Assembly (NCBI GenBank): GCA_934273135.1
Contig: CAKQSU010000003.1
Coordinates: 1-19,433 of the forward strand
Reading direction: 5' to 3'
DNA: 19,433 nt
Source of the DNA: an uncultured Clostridia bacterium
Lineage (GTDB): Bacteria; Bacillota; Clostridia; Christensenellales; Borkfalkiaceae
In this document: positions 1-6,118 of the stretch, piece by piece
Numbering within the stretch: position 1 is the first letter of the stretch
Layout: each line of letters starts with the position of its first letter
The notes under the pieces: model-generated
Told to the model about the DNA's origin: nothing
What the model saw: only the letters and a program-made list of their open reading frames with translations
The model's database searches: none
Position numbers and translations under genes: made by a program

Positions 1-160
1 TGTACGAACTGCCTACCAAATTAAGACCGCTGGTAGAAATACCGAGTACGTCGTTGATAAGCATTGCGTTGGCGTTGGCAAGAATCGTTCCGGACAAAAC
101 GAGCGTCAAAAGTGCGCTCGCTACGCCCGTCAGACCAAGCCATAACTTGCTTTTTTTCAT
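1..160 (-). CDS. N-terminus of an exported or membrane-anchored protein, possibly a GH3 glycosidase (cut by window edge)
   Basis: Only the first 53 residues are visible; the gene runs off the left edge. The start ATG at 158-160 is preceded on the minus strand by a strong GGGAGGA ribosome binding site. The protein opens with MKKSKLW and a hydrophobic stretch at about residues 6-30. This is followed by ANANA, which could be a signal peptidase site or simply the end of an anchor helix, and then by INDVLGIST. The arrangement resembles the start of the complete GH3 enzyme at 13855-16917 (MKKNKLK, a membrane helix, then VVRDFLGVIGET). That similarity and the abundance of GH3 genes here suggest another inverted-domain GH3, but no catalytic part is visible. 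Export is well supported; the GH3 assignment is an inference. The gene is divergent from the AraC regulator. Confidence 0.6.
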   Translation of the reverse strand, partial: MKKSKLWLGLTGVASALLTLVLSGTILANANAMLINDVLGISTSGLNLVGSSY

Positions 161-218
161 GTCTTTATCCTCCCGTCGCGACGTATTTTTATCTCCGCGA
201 CTTTTTTATTACACGAAA

Positions 219-247
219 AGTATACGATATGTTACGCTGCCGTTCAA
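219..247 (-). promoter_or_regulatory. Sigma-A-like promoter for the left-edge gene
   Basis: On the minus strand a -35 TTGAAC (242-247) is separated by exactly 17 bp from a -10 TATACT (219-224). It lies about 60 bp upstream of the left-edge gene's start codon and faces away from the AraC promoter. This is a prediction from consensus matching only. Confidence 0.55.
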
Positions 248-308
248 GGCGAATCTTTAGGTGGCAGTATAATTTTCTTTCGAATTTGAAAAATTTTTTT
301 TAAAGGTA

Positions 309-337
309 TTGATTTTTCTTTCCGCTTAGTGTAAAAT
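309..337 (+). promoter_or_regulatory. Sigma-A-like promoter for the AraC-family regulator
   Basis: A -35 TTGATT (309-314), a 17-bp spacer and a -10 TAAAAT (332-337) sit about 20 bp before the start codon, giving a short leader that contains the CGGGAG ribosome binding site. The very AT-rich stretch at 270-302, between the two divergent promoters, is the likely place for regulator binding. No convincing operator repeat was found there. Confidence 0.6.
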
Positions 338-356
338 AGATTCGGGAGAGCAAAAG

Positions 357-1316
357 ATGAACGAAAAAATAGAACATATTTACTTTGAAAAAATACGTCA
401 CGTAAAAATTTTGGTGAACGATATCGTGTATAGAACTTTCCACGCGCACAATGCTTTCGAAATTCTTCTTTGTTTATCGAGCAACGCGGTAATATCCGTA
501 AAAGGCAAAAAATATAGGATGAAAAGCGGAGATATCGCGCTTATAAGCCCGCATCAGGTGCATGACATCTTGTCGGAATCGCGCGCGGGCGCAAGGTTTT
601 TGATCGTTCAGGTTTCACGCAACTTTTTGCAGGAATATCTTACGGGGCTAAAAACCACCGTCTTTTCCGACACGCTCGTAACAGCCGTTTTAGAAAAAGA
701 AAAAGCCGACGAATTAAGGAAAGATTTACTTTCCCTCGCGATAGAATACTTTTCGCTTTCAAACGAGGACGGAGGGATAATCGTTATATGTAAGGTTGTC
801 GGGATAATTGCGTTTTTCTTAAGCAATCTCGACTATACGCGCTACACCGAACAAGAATACATCGAACACACCAAAATTATCGGCAGAATTACTCGAATAG
901 CCGAATATATCGACAAAAATTATCAGTACAAAGTAACGCTCGAAGATATTGCCGCGGAAGAAGACCTGTCCGCGAACTACGTTTCGCAATTTTTCACTAA
1001 GTACATCGGCGTTACCTTTCAAAAGTACTTAAACAACGTTCGGCTCGAAGCGGCTCTTCGCCTTTTAACGGACGATTCGCTCACCGTTTCGGAAGTCGCC
1101 AACTATTCCGGCTTTGCCGACGCAAAGTACATGGCGCAAGTTTTCCGCCGCTGTTTCGGCTGTCCGCCGAACGAATATCGTAAGCGTCCCGTTCCCGTCG
1201 CTTCCGCCGTTCCCGCAATCACAAAAAAGGAAAACAGCACGGAATTCATTCTCGGTCGCTCGTCATCTCTTTCCGTCCTCACCGCCGCCCTTTCGGCACT
1301 AAACGAAAAAAAGTGA
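357..1316 (+). CDS. AraC-family transcriptional regulator
   Basis: This is a DNA-binding regulator of 319 residues. The N-terminal half (about 20-95) has the cupin-like ligand-sensing pattern of AraC regulators, with FHAHNAFEILLCL and SGDIALISPHQVHD. The C-terminal AraC/XylS DNA-binding domain lies at about 175-277 with two helix-turn-helix units: TLEDIAAEEDLSANYVSQFF, and a second beginning TVSEVANYSGFADAKYMAQ and ending CFGCPPNEYR. The start is supported by a CGGGAG site 10 bp upstream and a good promoter. An odd Pro/Ala/Ser-rich tail of roughly 42 residues follows the second helix-turn-helix, where most family members end. The gene is divergent from the left-edge exported protein, so control of that gene is the simplest guess. 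Family members in such positions often sense sugars, but the ligand cannot be read from sequence. Confidence 0.93.
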   Translation: MNEKIEHIYFEKIRHVKILVNDIVYRTFHAHNAFEILLCLSSNAVISVKGKKYRMKSGDIALISPHQVHDILSESRAGARFLIVQVSRNFLQEYLTGLKTTVFSDTLVTAVLEKEKADELRKDLLSLAIEYFSLSNEDGGIIVICKVVGIIAFFLSNLDYTRYTEQEYIEHTKIIGRITRIAEYIDKNYQYKVTLEDIAAEEDLSANYVSQFFTKYIGVTFQKYLNNVRLEAALRLLTDDSLTVSEVANYSGFADAKYMAQVFRRCFGCPPNEYRKRPVPVASAVPAITKKENSTEFILGRSSSLSVLTAALSALNEKK

Positions 1317-1328
1317 ATAAGAGGCAGA

Positions 1329-1369
1329 ATATCCGCGGTGATTTTTCCACCGCGGATATGTGTTTTTTA
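1329..1369 (+). terminator. Intrinsic terminator after the AraC gene
   Basis: A perfect 12-bp stem (ATATCCGCGGTG at 1329-1340 pairing with 1348-1359) has a 7-nt loop and is followed by GTGTTTTTTAT. It starts 13 bp after the AraC stop codon. On the minus strand the same hairpin is not followed by a clear T-run, so it probably serves the AraC gene only. Confidence 0.85.
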
Positions 1370-1417
1370 TACCGAATTATTGCTTTAATCGCGTTATAGC
1401 GCGACTTTTGTTTTTTA

Positions 1418-2179
1418 TTAGTGGTTGCTTTTTAATAAATCGACGAAAAGAGAGTTTAACTTAGACCAACTTTTTTCGTGCTTAAAAGGGAGCGTTTTTA
1501 TTTGCTCTTCTGTTTTTATCATATTCTCTTCCATGTAAGCGTTGACTTTGTCGAAGCGCGGACCTTCGGCAATTTCCGGGAAGTTCATTTTTAAGTCAAG
1601 TAATTTTAAAACGTCCTCTTTTATGCTTTCGTCTAAGTATTTGCCCATAAGCGTTTTGAAAAGCATCGGAGGAGGCGTGCCTTCGGCGAGAATCCATTTG
1701 CACGCCAAAAGCGGGCGCAAAACGTAAAAATATTTTTTTAATTTTACCGTTTCGCCTTTCAGATACTCCCTGTAATTGCCTTTTGCCGTGCTTAAATAAT
1801 GATAAAGCCCCGCGCGCGCAACGAAGTAGTCGTTTATGACGGCGGAAATTTTTTGCCATTCTTCCGTCGTTTTGTAGACTATCGGCGAAGAATTCCATTC
1901 GAACAGCGTAGGGTTTGACGTATACAAAAGCCGCAAAGCCTTTTGAATATCCCAGCCGTTTATGTCGAGCGTGTCGTCAAGTTGCCATTCGATAACGTCC
2001 CGCGTTTTGTCCAAACGCAGATAAAATTCCTCACTTCTGACGTAGATAAAACGCACGTCAAAGTCGCTATCGGGGGAAGCAAAACCCCAGGCTCTGCTTC
2101 CAGACTCAACGCAGTGCAGAATTTTCACGCTTTCGCGTTCCTCTATCTCTTTTAATTTTTCTAAAATAATATCTCTCAT
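1418..2179 (-). CDS. RlaP/YcgL-type predicted nucleotidyltransferase
   Basis: This 253-residue protein belongs to the DNA polymerase beta-like nucleotidyltransferase superfamily. The diagnostic motif GSRAWGFASPDSDFDVRF spans residues 27-44: Gly27-Ser28 open the nucleotide-binding loop and Asp39 and Asp41 are the expected metal-binding pair. The following segment, with DVIEWQLDDTLDINGWDIQKA and later NPTLFEWNSSPIVY, matches the RlaP family (named after an RNA-repair pathway) rather than short antitoxin-type MNT proteins. The physiological substrate is not known to me. The start ATG has a GAGGGG site upstream. The usual RNA-repair partner RtcB is absent from the window, so the gene appears to stand alone. 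Only a weak 5-bp hairpin (1389-1404) without a T-run follows it. The family assignment is fairly secure; the function is open. Confidence 0.85.
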   Translation of the reverse strand: MRDIILEKLKEIEERESVKILHCVESGSRAWGFASPDSDFDVRFIYVRSEEFYLRLDKTRDVIEWQLDDTLDINGWDIQKALRLLYTSNPTLFEWNSSPIVYKTTEEWQKISAVINDYFVARAGLYHYLSTAKGNYREYLKGETVKLKKYFYVLRPLLACKWILAEGTPPPMLFKTLMGKYLDESIKEDVLKLLDLKMNFPEIAEGPRFDKVNAYMEENMIKTEEQIKTLPFKHEKSWSKLNSLFVDLLKSNH

Positions 2180-2281
2180 ATACGCCCCTCAATGCCGCAA
2201 AAATAATTAGTAATGAAGAATGTAATCCTTTCCGTTCCCCTCTCCGCCCTTACGGAAGCAGAAAAAAGAACTTAGCCGTAT

Positions 2282-2322
2282 AAAAACCCCGCGAAGCTTA
2301 GCAAACGCTCTCACCCTCGGGG
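2282..2322 (-). terminator. Probable terminator between ispE and the RlaP gene
   Basis: On the minus strand CCCCG (2318-2322) pairs with CGGGG (2287-2291), followed at once by TTTTTAT. The enclosed 26 nt can form a small inner hairpin (AGC-GCT with a four-base loop). Transcripts from ispE that pass the motif array would probably stop here. The outer stem is only five base pairs, all strong. Confidence 0.5.
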
Positions 2323-2350
2323 ACTTTCGCCTTTTACGCCGTCATCTTCC

Positions 2351-2425
2351 AAAAAGTGTTGCCGCGCTACACTTTTTCGTTCTTAAAAGTGTATCATGAA
2401 CACACTTTTCGGAACATAAAAGTGT
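2351..2425. repeat. Regular array of five alternating AAAAGTGT / ACACTTTT motifs
   Basis: Five perfect copies of one 8-mer occur in alternating orientation at 2352-2359 (AAAAGTGT), 2369-2376 (ACACTTTT), 2385-2392, 2402-2409 and 2418-2425. Start-to-start distances are 17, 16, 17 and 16 bp. Neighbouring copies form perfect inverted repeats: 2351-2359 with 2369-2377 is 9 bp on each arm with a 9-bp gap. A larger imperfect hairpin pairs 2379-2394 with 2400-2415 (13 of 16 positions). The array lies in the intergenic region between ispE and the RlaP gene. It could be a protein-binding array or a structured RNA element; the sequence does not decide. Confidence 0.9.
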
Positions 2426-2476
2426 TTTTGCGGGCAAAACAATAAAAAAACGCATCAAAAACCAAGCGAAGACTTT

Positions 2477-3391
2477 TTAATCGTCGTCCGCGTCCGTCAA
2501 CGAATATAAGGACCGGAGGAAAAACGGCAAAGGCTTTAATTCGCCCGAAGAAAGCGTTTCCGTCACGAATGCGCCGCGGCTTAACTTGCGGACTTTTTCT
2601 AAAGCCCAATAACAAAGTTCCGGCGTTTCAAAGATTGCGCAGACCGAACTTCCGCTTCCGCTCATGAACGCCGCCGACGGCGAAAGTGAGGCTATAAGTT
2701 CGTAAACGCTTAAAATCCTATCGTTGACCCGGCACGCGGCAGGGTAAAGCGCGTTATAAAAATCGGAGCCGACCACCTTGTTGTTCTTCAAGTTTTCGAT
2801 AAGCCTGTCCGCCCCGCCCGCGACGGGAGATAAGGGAGAGGAGTCGTATTCCTTGAAGCATTCTCTCGTGTTGCACCCGCCATTGGACGGAGCGACGAGA
2901 ATATACAATTTTTTGTCTATATCGAGCGGCTCGACCTTATCGCCGCGACCTAAGAGCCGAGCGTACCCGCCGGTAAGAAGATACCCCGAATCGCTGCCGA
3001 GAGAGTCGGCAAGCGGCTTGATATCCTCTTCTATTCCGTAAAGCTTTTTCATTGCTTTCAAAACCCCCGCGATATCGGCGGAAGAGCCGCCCAGCCCGCT
3101 TCCCACGGGAATATTTTTGCTTATCGAAATATCCACCCCGTTCGTGTTGAAGGCGTCGCAAAAGGCTTTTGCCGCCTTATAGGCGTTGTTGTCCTCGTTG
3201 TCGCGGACATAGTAAAGCCCGCCGCCCGTTTTCAGAACGATTTTATCGTCCTTTCGACGGGTGACGGACACGTTATCGAACACGTTTACGGTGACGACTA
3301 CGGTATCGAGGTCGTGATAGCCGTTATTCGTCCCCACAATATCCAAAAAAAGATTGACTTTTGCGTAAGCTTTTACGCGGCAAGTTCTCAT
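2477..3391 (-). CDS. ispE: 4-diphosphocytidyl-2-C-methyl-D-erythritol kinase (IspE)
   Basis: IspE phosphorylates the 2-hydroxyl of CDP-methylerythritol with ATP, the fourth step of the non-mevalonate isoprenoid pathway in the cytoplasm. The 304-residue protein is a GHMP kinase of normal length. It has the N-terminal substrate motif AYAKVNLFLDI with Lys11, the ATP-binding loop IPVGSGLGGSSAD at 94-106, the region LGSDSGYLLTGG with the expected catalytic Asp134, and the C-terminal MSGSGSSVCAIF at 243-254. One variation is that the usual GADxPF stretch reads GSDSGY here. The start has a GAGGT site six bases upstream. It follows the sipL-like gene by 30 bp on the same strand, an arrangement I recall from other spore-forming Clostridia, and is probably co-transcribed with it or read from a nearby housekeeping promoter. 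Confidence 0.95.
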   Translation of the reverse strand: MRTCRVKAYAKVNLFLDIVGTNNGYHDLDTVVVTVNVFDNVSVTRRKDDKIVLKTGGGLYYVRDNEDNNAYKAAKAFCDAFNTNGVDISISKNIPVGSGLGGSSADIAGVLKAMKKLYGIEEDIKPLADSLGSDSGYLLTGGYARLLGRGDKVEPLDIDKKLYILVAPSNGGCNTRECFKEYDSSPLSPVAGGADRLIENLKNNKVVGSDFYNALYPAACRVNDRILSVYELIASLSPSAAFMSGSGSSVCAIFETPELCYWALEKVRKLSRGAFVTETLSSGELKPLPFFLRSLYSLTDADDD

Positions 3392-3402
3392 GCGGTACCT
3401 CG

Positions 3403-3420
3403 CGCCGCTTTTTTGCGGCG
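3403..3420 (-). other. Hairpin between the sipL-like gene and ispE
   Basis: On the minus strand CGCCGC, six A residues and GCGGCG form a 6-bp GC-only stem directly after the stop codon of the sipL-like gene and just before the ispE ribosome binding site. No T-run follows, so it is not a classical terminator. It may partly uncouple ispE from the upstream gene or stabilise an mRNA end. Confidence 0.45.
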
Positions 3421-3421
3421 T

Positions 3422-4882
3422 TTATTCTTTGTACGAAATGATTTTCTCTCCCCCGACAAGCGGAAAAGAAAGCGACGGGTTGAGTTCTTTCAGCTTTTCG
3501 GCGTCCTCTCCGAGGGCTTTGACCGTATCCCATTCGGTATCGCCCTCTTCTCCGACGTAAACGCTTATAACGCCGCTTTTCGCCTCTCTTTCTTCGCCCG
3601 CTTCCGCGGAAACGATAATCGGGAAAATTATCTCGTCGATAGTATAATAGCACGTTTTCAGCGTTCCGTCAACTTCAAGCCTGCCGTTTCTCAATCTGCA
3701 CGAAATATCTTCCGTTTCGACCGTGAACCCGTAGGCTTTCCCTTCGAAAGGAATATCGAAAGCGAACGGCAAGAAAAACGGAACGGATTTAAGCTCGTTT
3801 TCGCCGTCTATAAAGAGCGCGTCGCCACGGATTACTCCCTCCGCTTTTATCTCCGCTCCGTAAGAAACGTCGGAAAGCTCCGCCCGCTCTCCCGAAACGG
3901 CGATAAACCTCGAATACTCCGGCACAAGGCACTCGGCTTTGCCGCCGACCCTTTCGCTGCCCGTGTAAAAGCCCGTAAAGACTTCCTTTTTGACTTCCTT
4001 TCTTTCGATATCGATATCGCAGTCGGGAGAATACGCGTCGGCAACGTATTCAAAGTTTTCCGTTATATACGCGCCGCCCGTAACGCTCACTTCAGCCACG
4101 AGCGAAACGGAAGATTTATCCCTTTCCTCGTCAACCTCGGCGCGCGCGGAAACCTTGTCGGCGACGGCAAAAGCGAAACACGACATACTCACGTCCGCCC
4201 CCTCGCAATCGAGTTCGTAACGGAAAGGAATAATCCGCGTAATTCTTTCGATTTCGCCGCGTTCGCCGCCGAGCAGAACGACAAGACCGACGACGACGGA
4301 ACCGTCGACGATTATAACGCCTTGCCCGCATTGCGCGCCGGTAACGTACGAACGCGCGGACGAGGCAAGTATTTTCTTTATCTTTTTTGCTTCGAACTCG
4401 TCCTCCGCTTCCGTTTTGCCGCGAGCGAAAATTGCCTCGTCAAAGGTTGCGTTTTCCTTTTTGGTAAGCGCGTCTATCCCGACGAGAACTTTTTCTTCCG
4501 TAGCGACAAAATACGTGATAACCGCCGTAAAAGACACGGCAATCGAAAGCATTCCGCCCTCTTCCCTGACTTCCGCGCCCGTAACGCGATAGCCGACCGT
4601 CGCGTTTTCGGCGGCTTCTTCCGTCTGCAAACGGAAAGAAAACTTAGTCGCGGCTTCTCTCCGGTCGGGACCGTCCCCCGAATATATGCAGTTTGCCGTC
4701 GCTATGCCGCCGTAAACTATTCCGCCCGACTCGATATCGGCAAACGCTTCGCCGATTCTCGCGTCCGCGGATAAAACGGTTACGCTTCCGTCCGCGGTAA
4801 GGTTAAGCCCGCAAATTACTTCGCCGCTTTTTTCCGTTTGAGTTCTCTTTAAAATTTTAAGGTTTTTGTACTCGCCTTGCAT
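3422..4882 (-). CDS. sipL: SipL-like spore coat assembly protein (DUF3794/SPOCS domains plus LysM)
   Basis: In Clostridioides difficile SipL binds SpoIVA and helps encase the forespore with coat in the mother cell. This 486-residue protein shows the same plan: an N-terminal beta-rich segment, two DUF3794/SPOCS-like beta domains at about 185-275 and 340-425, and a C-terminal LysM-like domain at about 438-484 (DTVKALGEDAEKLKELNPS followed by GGEKIISYKE). There is no signal peptide, as expected for a mother-cell protein. The coding sequence is acidic and free of cysteine clusters. It sits between spo0A and ispE on one strand, which supports a sporulation role. A sigma-E-like -10 element lies just upstream (4907-4914). 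The ribosome binding site AGAGGA is 12 bases from the ATG, slightly far. Family membership is secure; true SipL orthology is inferred from architecture and context. Confidence 0.82.
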   Translation of the reverse strand: MQGEYKNLKILKRTQTEKSGEVICGLNLTADGSVTVLSADARIGEAFADIESGGIVYGGIATANCIYSGDGPDRREAATKFSFRLQTEEAAENATVGYRVTGAEVREEGGMLSIAVSFTAVITYFVATEEKVLVGIDALTKKENATFDEAIFARGKTEAEDEFEAKKIKKILASSARSYVTGAQCGQGVIIVDGSVVVGLVVLLGGERGEIERITRIIPFRYELDCEGADVSMSCFAFAVADKVSARAEVDEERDKSSVSLVAEVSVTGGAYITENFEYVADAYSPDCDIDIERKEVKKEVFTGFYTGSERVGGKAECLVPEYSRFIAVSGERAELSDVSYGAEIKAEGVIRGDALFIDGENELKSVPFFLPFAFDIPFEGKAYGFTVETEDISCRLRNGRLEVDGTLKTCYYTIDEIIFPIIVSAEAGEEREAKSGVISVYVGEEGDTEWDTVKALGEDAEKLKELNPSLSFPLVGGEKIISYKE

Positions 4883-4906
4883 TACTTTTCGTTTCCTCTT
4901 TATCGT

Positions 4907-4935
4907 AATGTATGCGAAAACCGTAAAGAATAGAA
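4907..4935 (-). promoter_or_regulatory. Candidate sigma-E (mother-cell) promoter for the sipL-like gene
   Basis: On the minus strand CATACATT (4907-4914) matches the sigma-E -10 consensus CATACANT well. The -35 position, 14 bp upstream (4929-4935, TTCTATT), is a poor match to the usual KMATATT. Transcription would start about 18 bases before the ATG. Sigma-E control of sipL is known in C. difficile, which makes the match more credible than its -35 alone would. Confidence 0.4.
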
Positions 4936-4977
4936 CGCAGAGTTTTTATTCCTTATCCATAAACCCCTTTCTGTTCT

Positions 4978-5086
4978 TCAAACGTACGTAACTAAGGGCA
5001 ACGGCGGAGAGTGGTGCAGTTTGACACAGCAGGTGACGGAGACCGACAGGCGCGTACTCAAACGTACGTAACTAAGGGCGACGGCG
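4978..5086. repeat. Pair of 29-bp direct repeats between spo0A and the sipL-like gene
   Basis: Positions 4978-5006 and 5058-5086 are identical at 28 of 29 bases and are 80 bp apart. Each contains the 8-bp palindrome ACGTACGT followed by AACTAAGGGC. A 7-bp hairpin (5092-5098 with 5104-5110) follows the second copy. The segment is GC-richer than the surrounding intergenic DNA and no gene is evident in it. It may be a dispersed intergenic repeat family represented here by two units, or a regulatory region for the downstream gene. Confidence 0.85.
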
Positions 5087-5135
5087 CATGCAGTGGCAAA
5101 ATGTGCCGCTATTGCGCCGTTCGGGCGACCTTTAA

Positions 5136-5888
5136 TTACATGGCCCCTTCAAGAATCATTTTGTCTGCAACGAGCGCGATAAACTCGCCGTTCGTCGGCT
5201 TTTCGCTGCTAACGTACGAACGCACGCCGAACACGGAATTTATACATTCCGTTCTCCCTCGATTCCACGCAACCTCTATTGCGTGGCGAATAGCCCTTTC
5301 GACCTTGGATGCGGAAGTTGCGTAAACTTCGCCGATGCCGGGATACAGCTCTTTTGTTATATTGTTTATGATAGACGGGCGTTTTACAGCCATCTTAACG
5401 CCTTCGCGAAGGTACGAATACCCGCGGATATGCGGAGGAATTCCGACCGAAATAAAAATTTTGCTGATTTTTTCGTCAAGACTTCTTCCGTCGACGGCGT
5501 TCTGTCTGCACGAGCCGAAGCCTCTCCTCTCGCCGCACAAATCGTTTACGCGTTCCACGATAACGTCGCTTTCGACGGGCTTAATCATATAGTAATACGC
5601 GCCCGCTTCCATTGTTTCCCGAACGATTTCCTCTCTGTTTATCGCCGACACGACGAGAACTTTGGTAAACCCTCCCCTCAGCCTTTTAACGACTTCGAGT
5701 CCGTCGAGCGAATAACACATCAGCCCCGTAACCAAAAATTCGGGCGCGAGGCGTTCAATCTCGCTAAGCGTTTCCGCGCCGTCTTGCGACGCGCCCACAA
5801 CCTTCAATCCACCCTTTTCAAGGTCGCTCGCAAGGTTTTGCGCCGCCTCTAAAGTTTCTTGCAATACATAAACAGTATGTTTTTCCAT
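5136..5888 (-). CDS. spo0A: Spo0A-family sporulation regulator with a degenerate receiver domain
   Basis: Spo0A is the master DNA-binding regulator of sporulation entry and normally needs phosphorylation of its receiver. The C-terminal effector domain (about 135-250) is clearly Spo0A: GIPPHIRGYSYLREGV, LYPGIGEVYATSASKVER, the recognition region RAIRHAIEVAWNRG and KPTNGEFIALVADK. The receiver (about 4-118) keeps Ser81 and Lys103 of the switch region. The phospho-accepting Asp (Asp56 in Bacillus subtilis) is Gly55 in VTGLMCYSLDG, and the acidic pair Asp10-Asp11 is Gln10-Glu11 in YVLQETLE. The gene is full length (250 residues) with no frameshift and a good AAGGAG site, so this looks like maintained change rather than decay. 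It is the first gene of the block with sipL and ispE. It may be the only Spo0A or a second, diverged copy; the window cannot tell. Confidence 0.92.
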   Translation of the reverse strand: MEKHTVYVLQETLEAAQNLASDLEKGGLKVVGASQDGAETLSEIERLAPEFLVTGLMCYSLDGLEVVKRLRGGFTKVLVVSAINREEIVRETMEAGAYYYMIKPVESDVIVERVNDLCGERRGFGSCRQNAVDGRSLDEKISKIFISVGIPPHIRGYSYLREGVKMAVKRPSIINNITKELYPGIGEVYATSASKVERAIRHAIEVAWNRGRTECINSVFGVRSYVSSEKPTNGEFIALVADKMILEGAM

Positions 5889-5924
5889 TTCTTTTACTCC
5901 TTACTTATATCAAATTTTAATAAT

Positions 5925-5954
5925 AGTATATCACAAATGAAATAGAAATTACAA
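5925..5954 (-). promoter_or_regulatory. Sigma-A-like promoter of spo0A
   Basis: On the minus strand TTGTAA (5949-5954), an 18-bp spacer and TATACT (5925-5930) lie about 37 bp upstream of the spo0A start codon. An alternative -35, TTGACA at 5985-5990, is a perfect match but has no -10 at proper spacing and overlaps a putative 0A box. Confidence 0.5.
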
Positions 5955-5957
5955 CTA

Positions 5958-5982
5958 TTTTTGAATGATAATTATTCAAAAA
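5958..5982. promoter_or_regulatory. Perfect palindrome just upstream of the spo0A promoter
   Basis: TTTTTGAAT (5958-5966) and ATTCAAAAA (5974-5982) form perfect 9-bp arms around a 7-bp centre. It ends three bases from the predicted -35 element, a usual position for an operator or activator site. No T-run or GC content supports a terminator. Confidence 0.5.
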
Positions 5983-5984
5983 TA

Positions 5985-6001
5985 TGTCAAATTTTGTCGA
6001 A
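5985..6001. promoter_or_regulatory. Tandem Spo0A boxes upstream of spo0A
   Basis: Reading the plus strand, TGTCAAA (5985-5991), TTT, then TGTCGAA (5995-6001) gives one perfect and one 6-of-7 match to the 0A box TGTCGAA, in the same orientation with a 10-bp period. This spacing is the one seen where Spo0A effector domains bind as tandem dimers, as at abrB. The site suggests that spo0A is autoregulated. Confidence 0.55.
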
Positions 6002-6057
6002 TTTTAATTTGATTTGTAAAAAACAAGAAAAATTTACGGTAAAATATAATTTTTCGC

Positions 6058-6098
6058 AAAAAAAACAGGTTTCGCCTTAAAGACGAAACCCGTTTTTT
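6058..6098 (-). terminator. Terminator of the lipoprotein operon
   Basis: A 10-bp stem (6065-6074 with 6084-6093, one G-T or A-C position depending on strand) with a 9-nt loop lies 26 bp after the GH16 stop codon. On the minus strand it is followed by eight T residues. T residues also follow on the plus strand, so it could work in both directions. It separates the operon from spo0A. Confidence 0.88.
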
Positions 6099-6118
6099 AC
6101 ATTATTATGTAATCAAAA

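Noticed and set aside
2225..2340. T-box or other riboswitch upstream of the RlaP gene
   Set aside because: A stretch resembling AGGGTGR was noticed, but the rest of the T-box consensus and specifier stem are missing; a plain terminator explains the fold.
2351..2425. CRISPR array
   Set aside because: The units are 8 bp, alternate in orientation and are separated by 7-9 bp, unlike CRISPR repeats and spacers; there are no cas genes.
3314..4774. 486-residue plus-strand open frame opposite the sipL-like gene
   Set aside because: It is antisense to a gene with clear domains, has a low-complexity Arg/Phe-rich translation without recognisable motifs, and no ribosome binding site.
5011..5325. 104-residue plus-strand open frame starting in the 29-bp repeat region
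   Set aside because: Most of it is antisense to the conserved Spo0A DNA-binding domain and no ribosome binding site is seen; the frame is a by-product of the repeat and the opposite gene.
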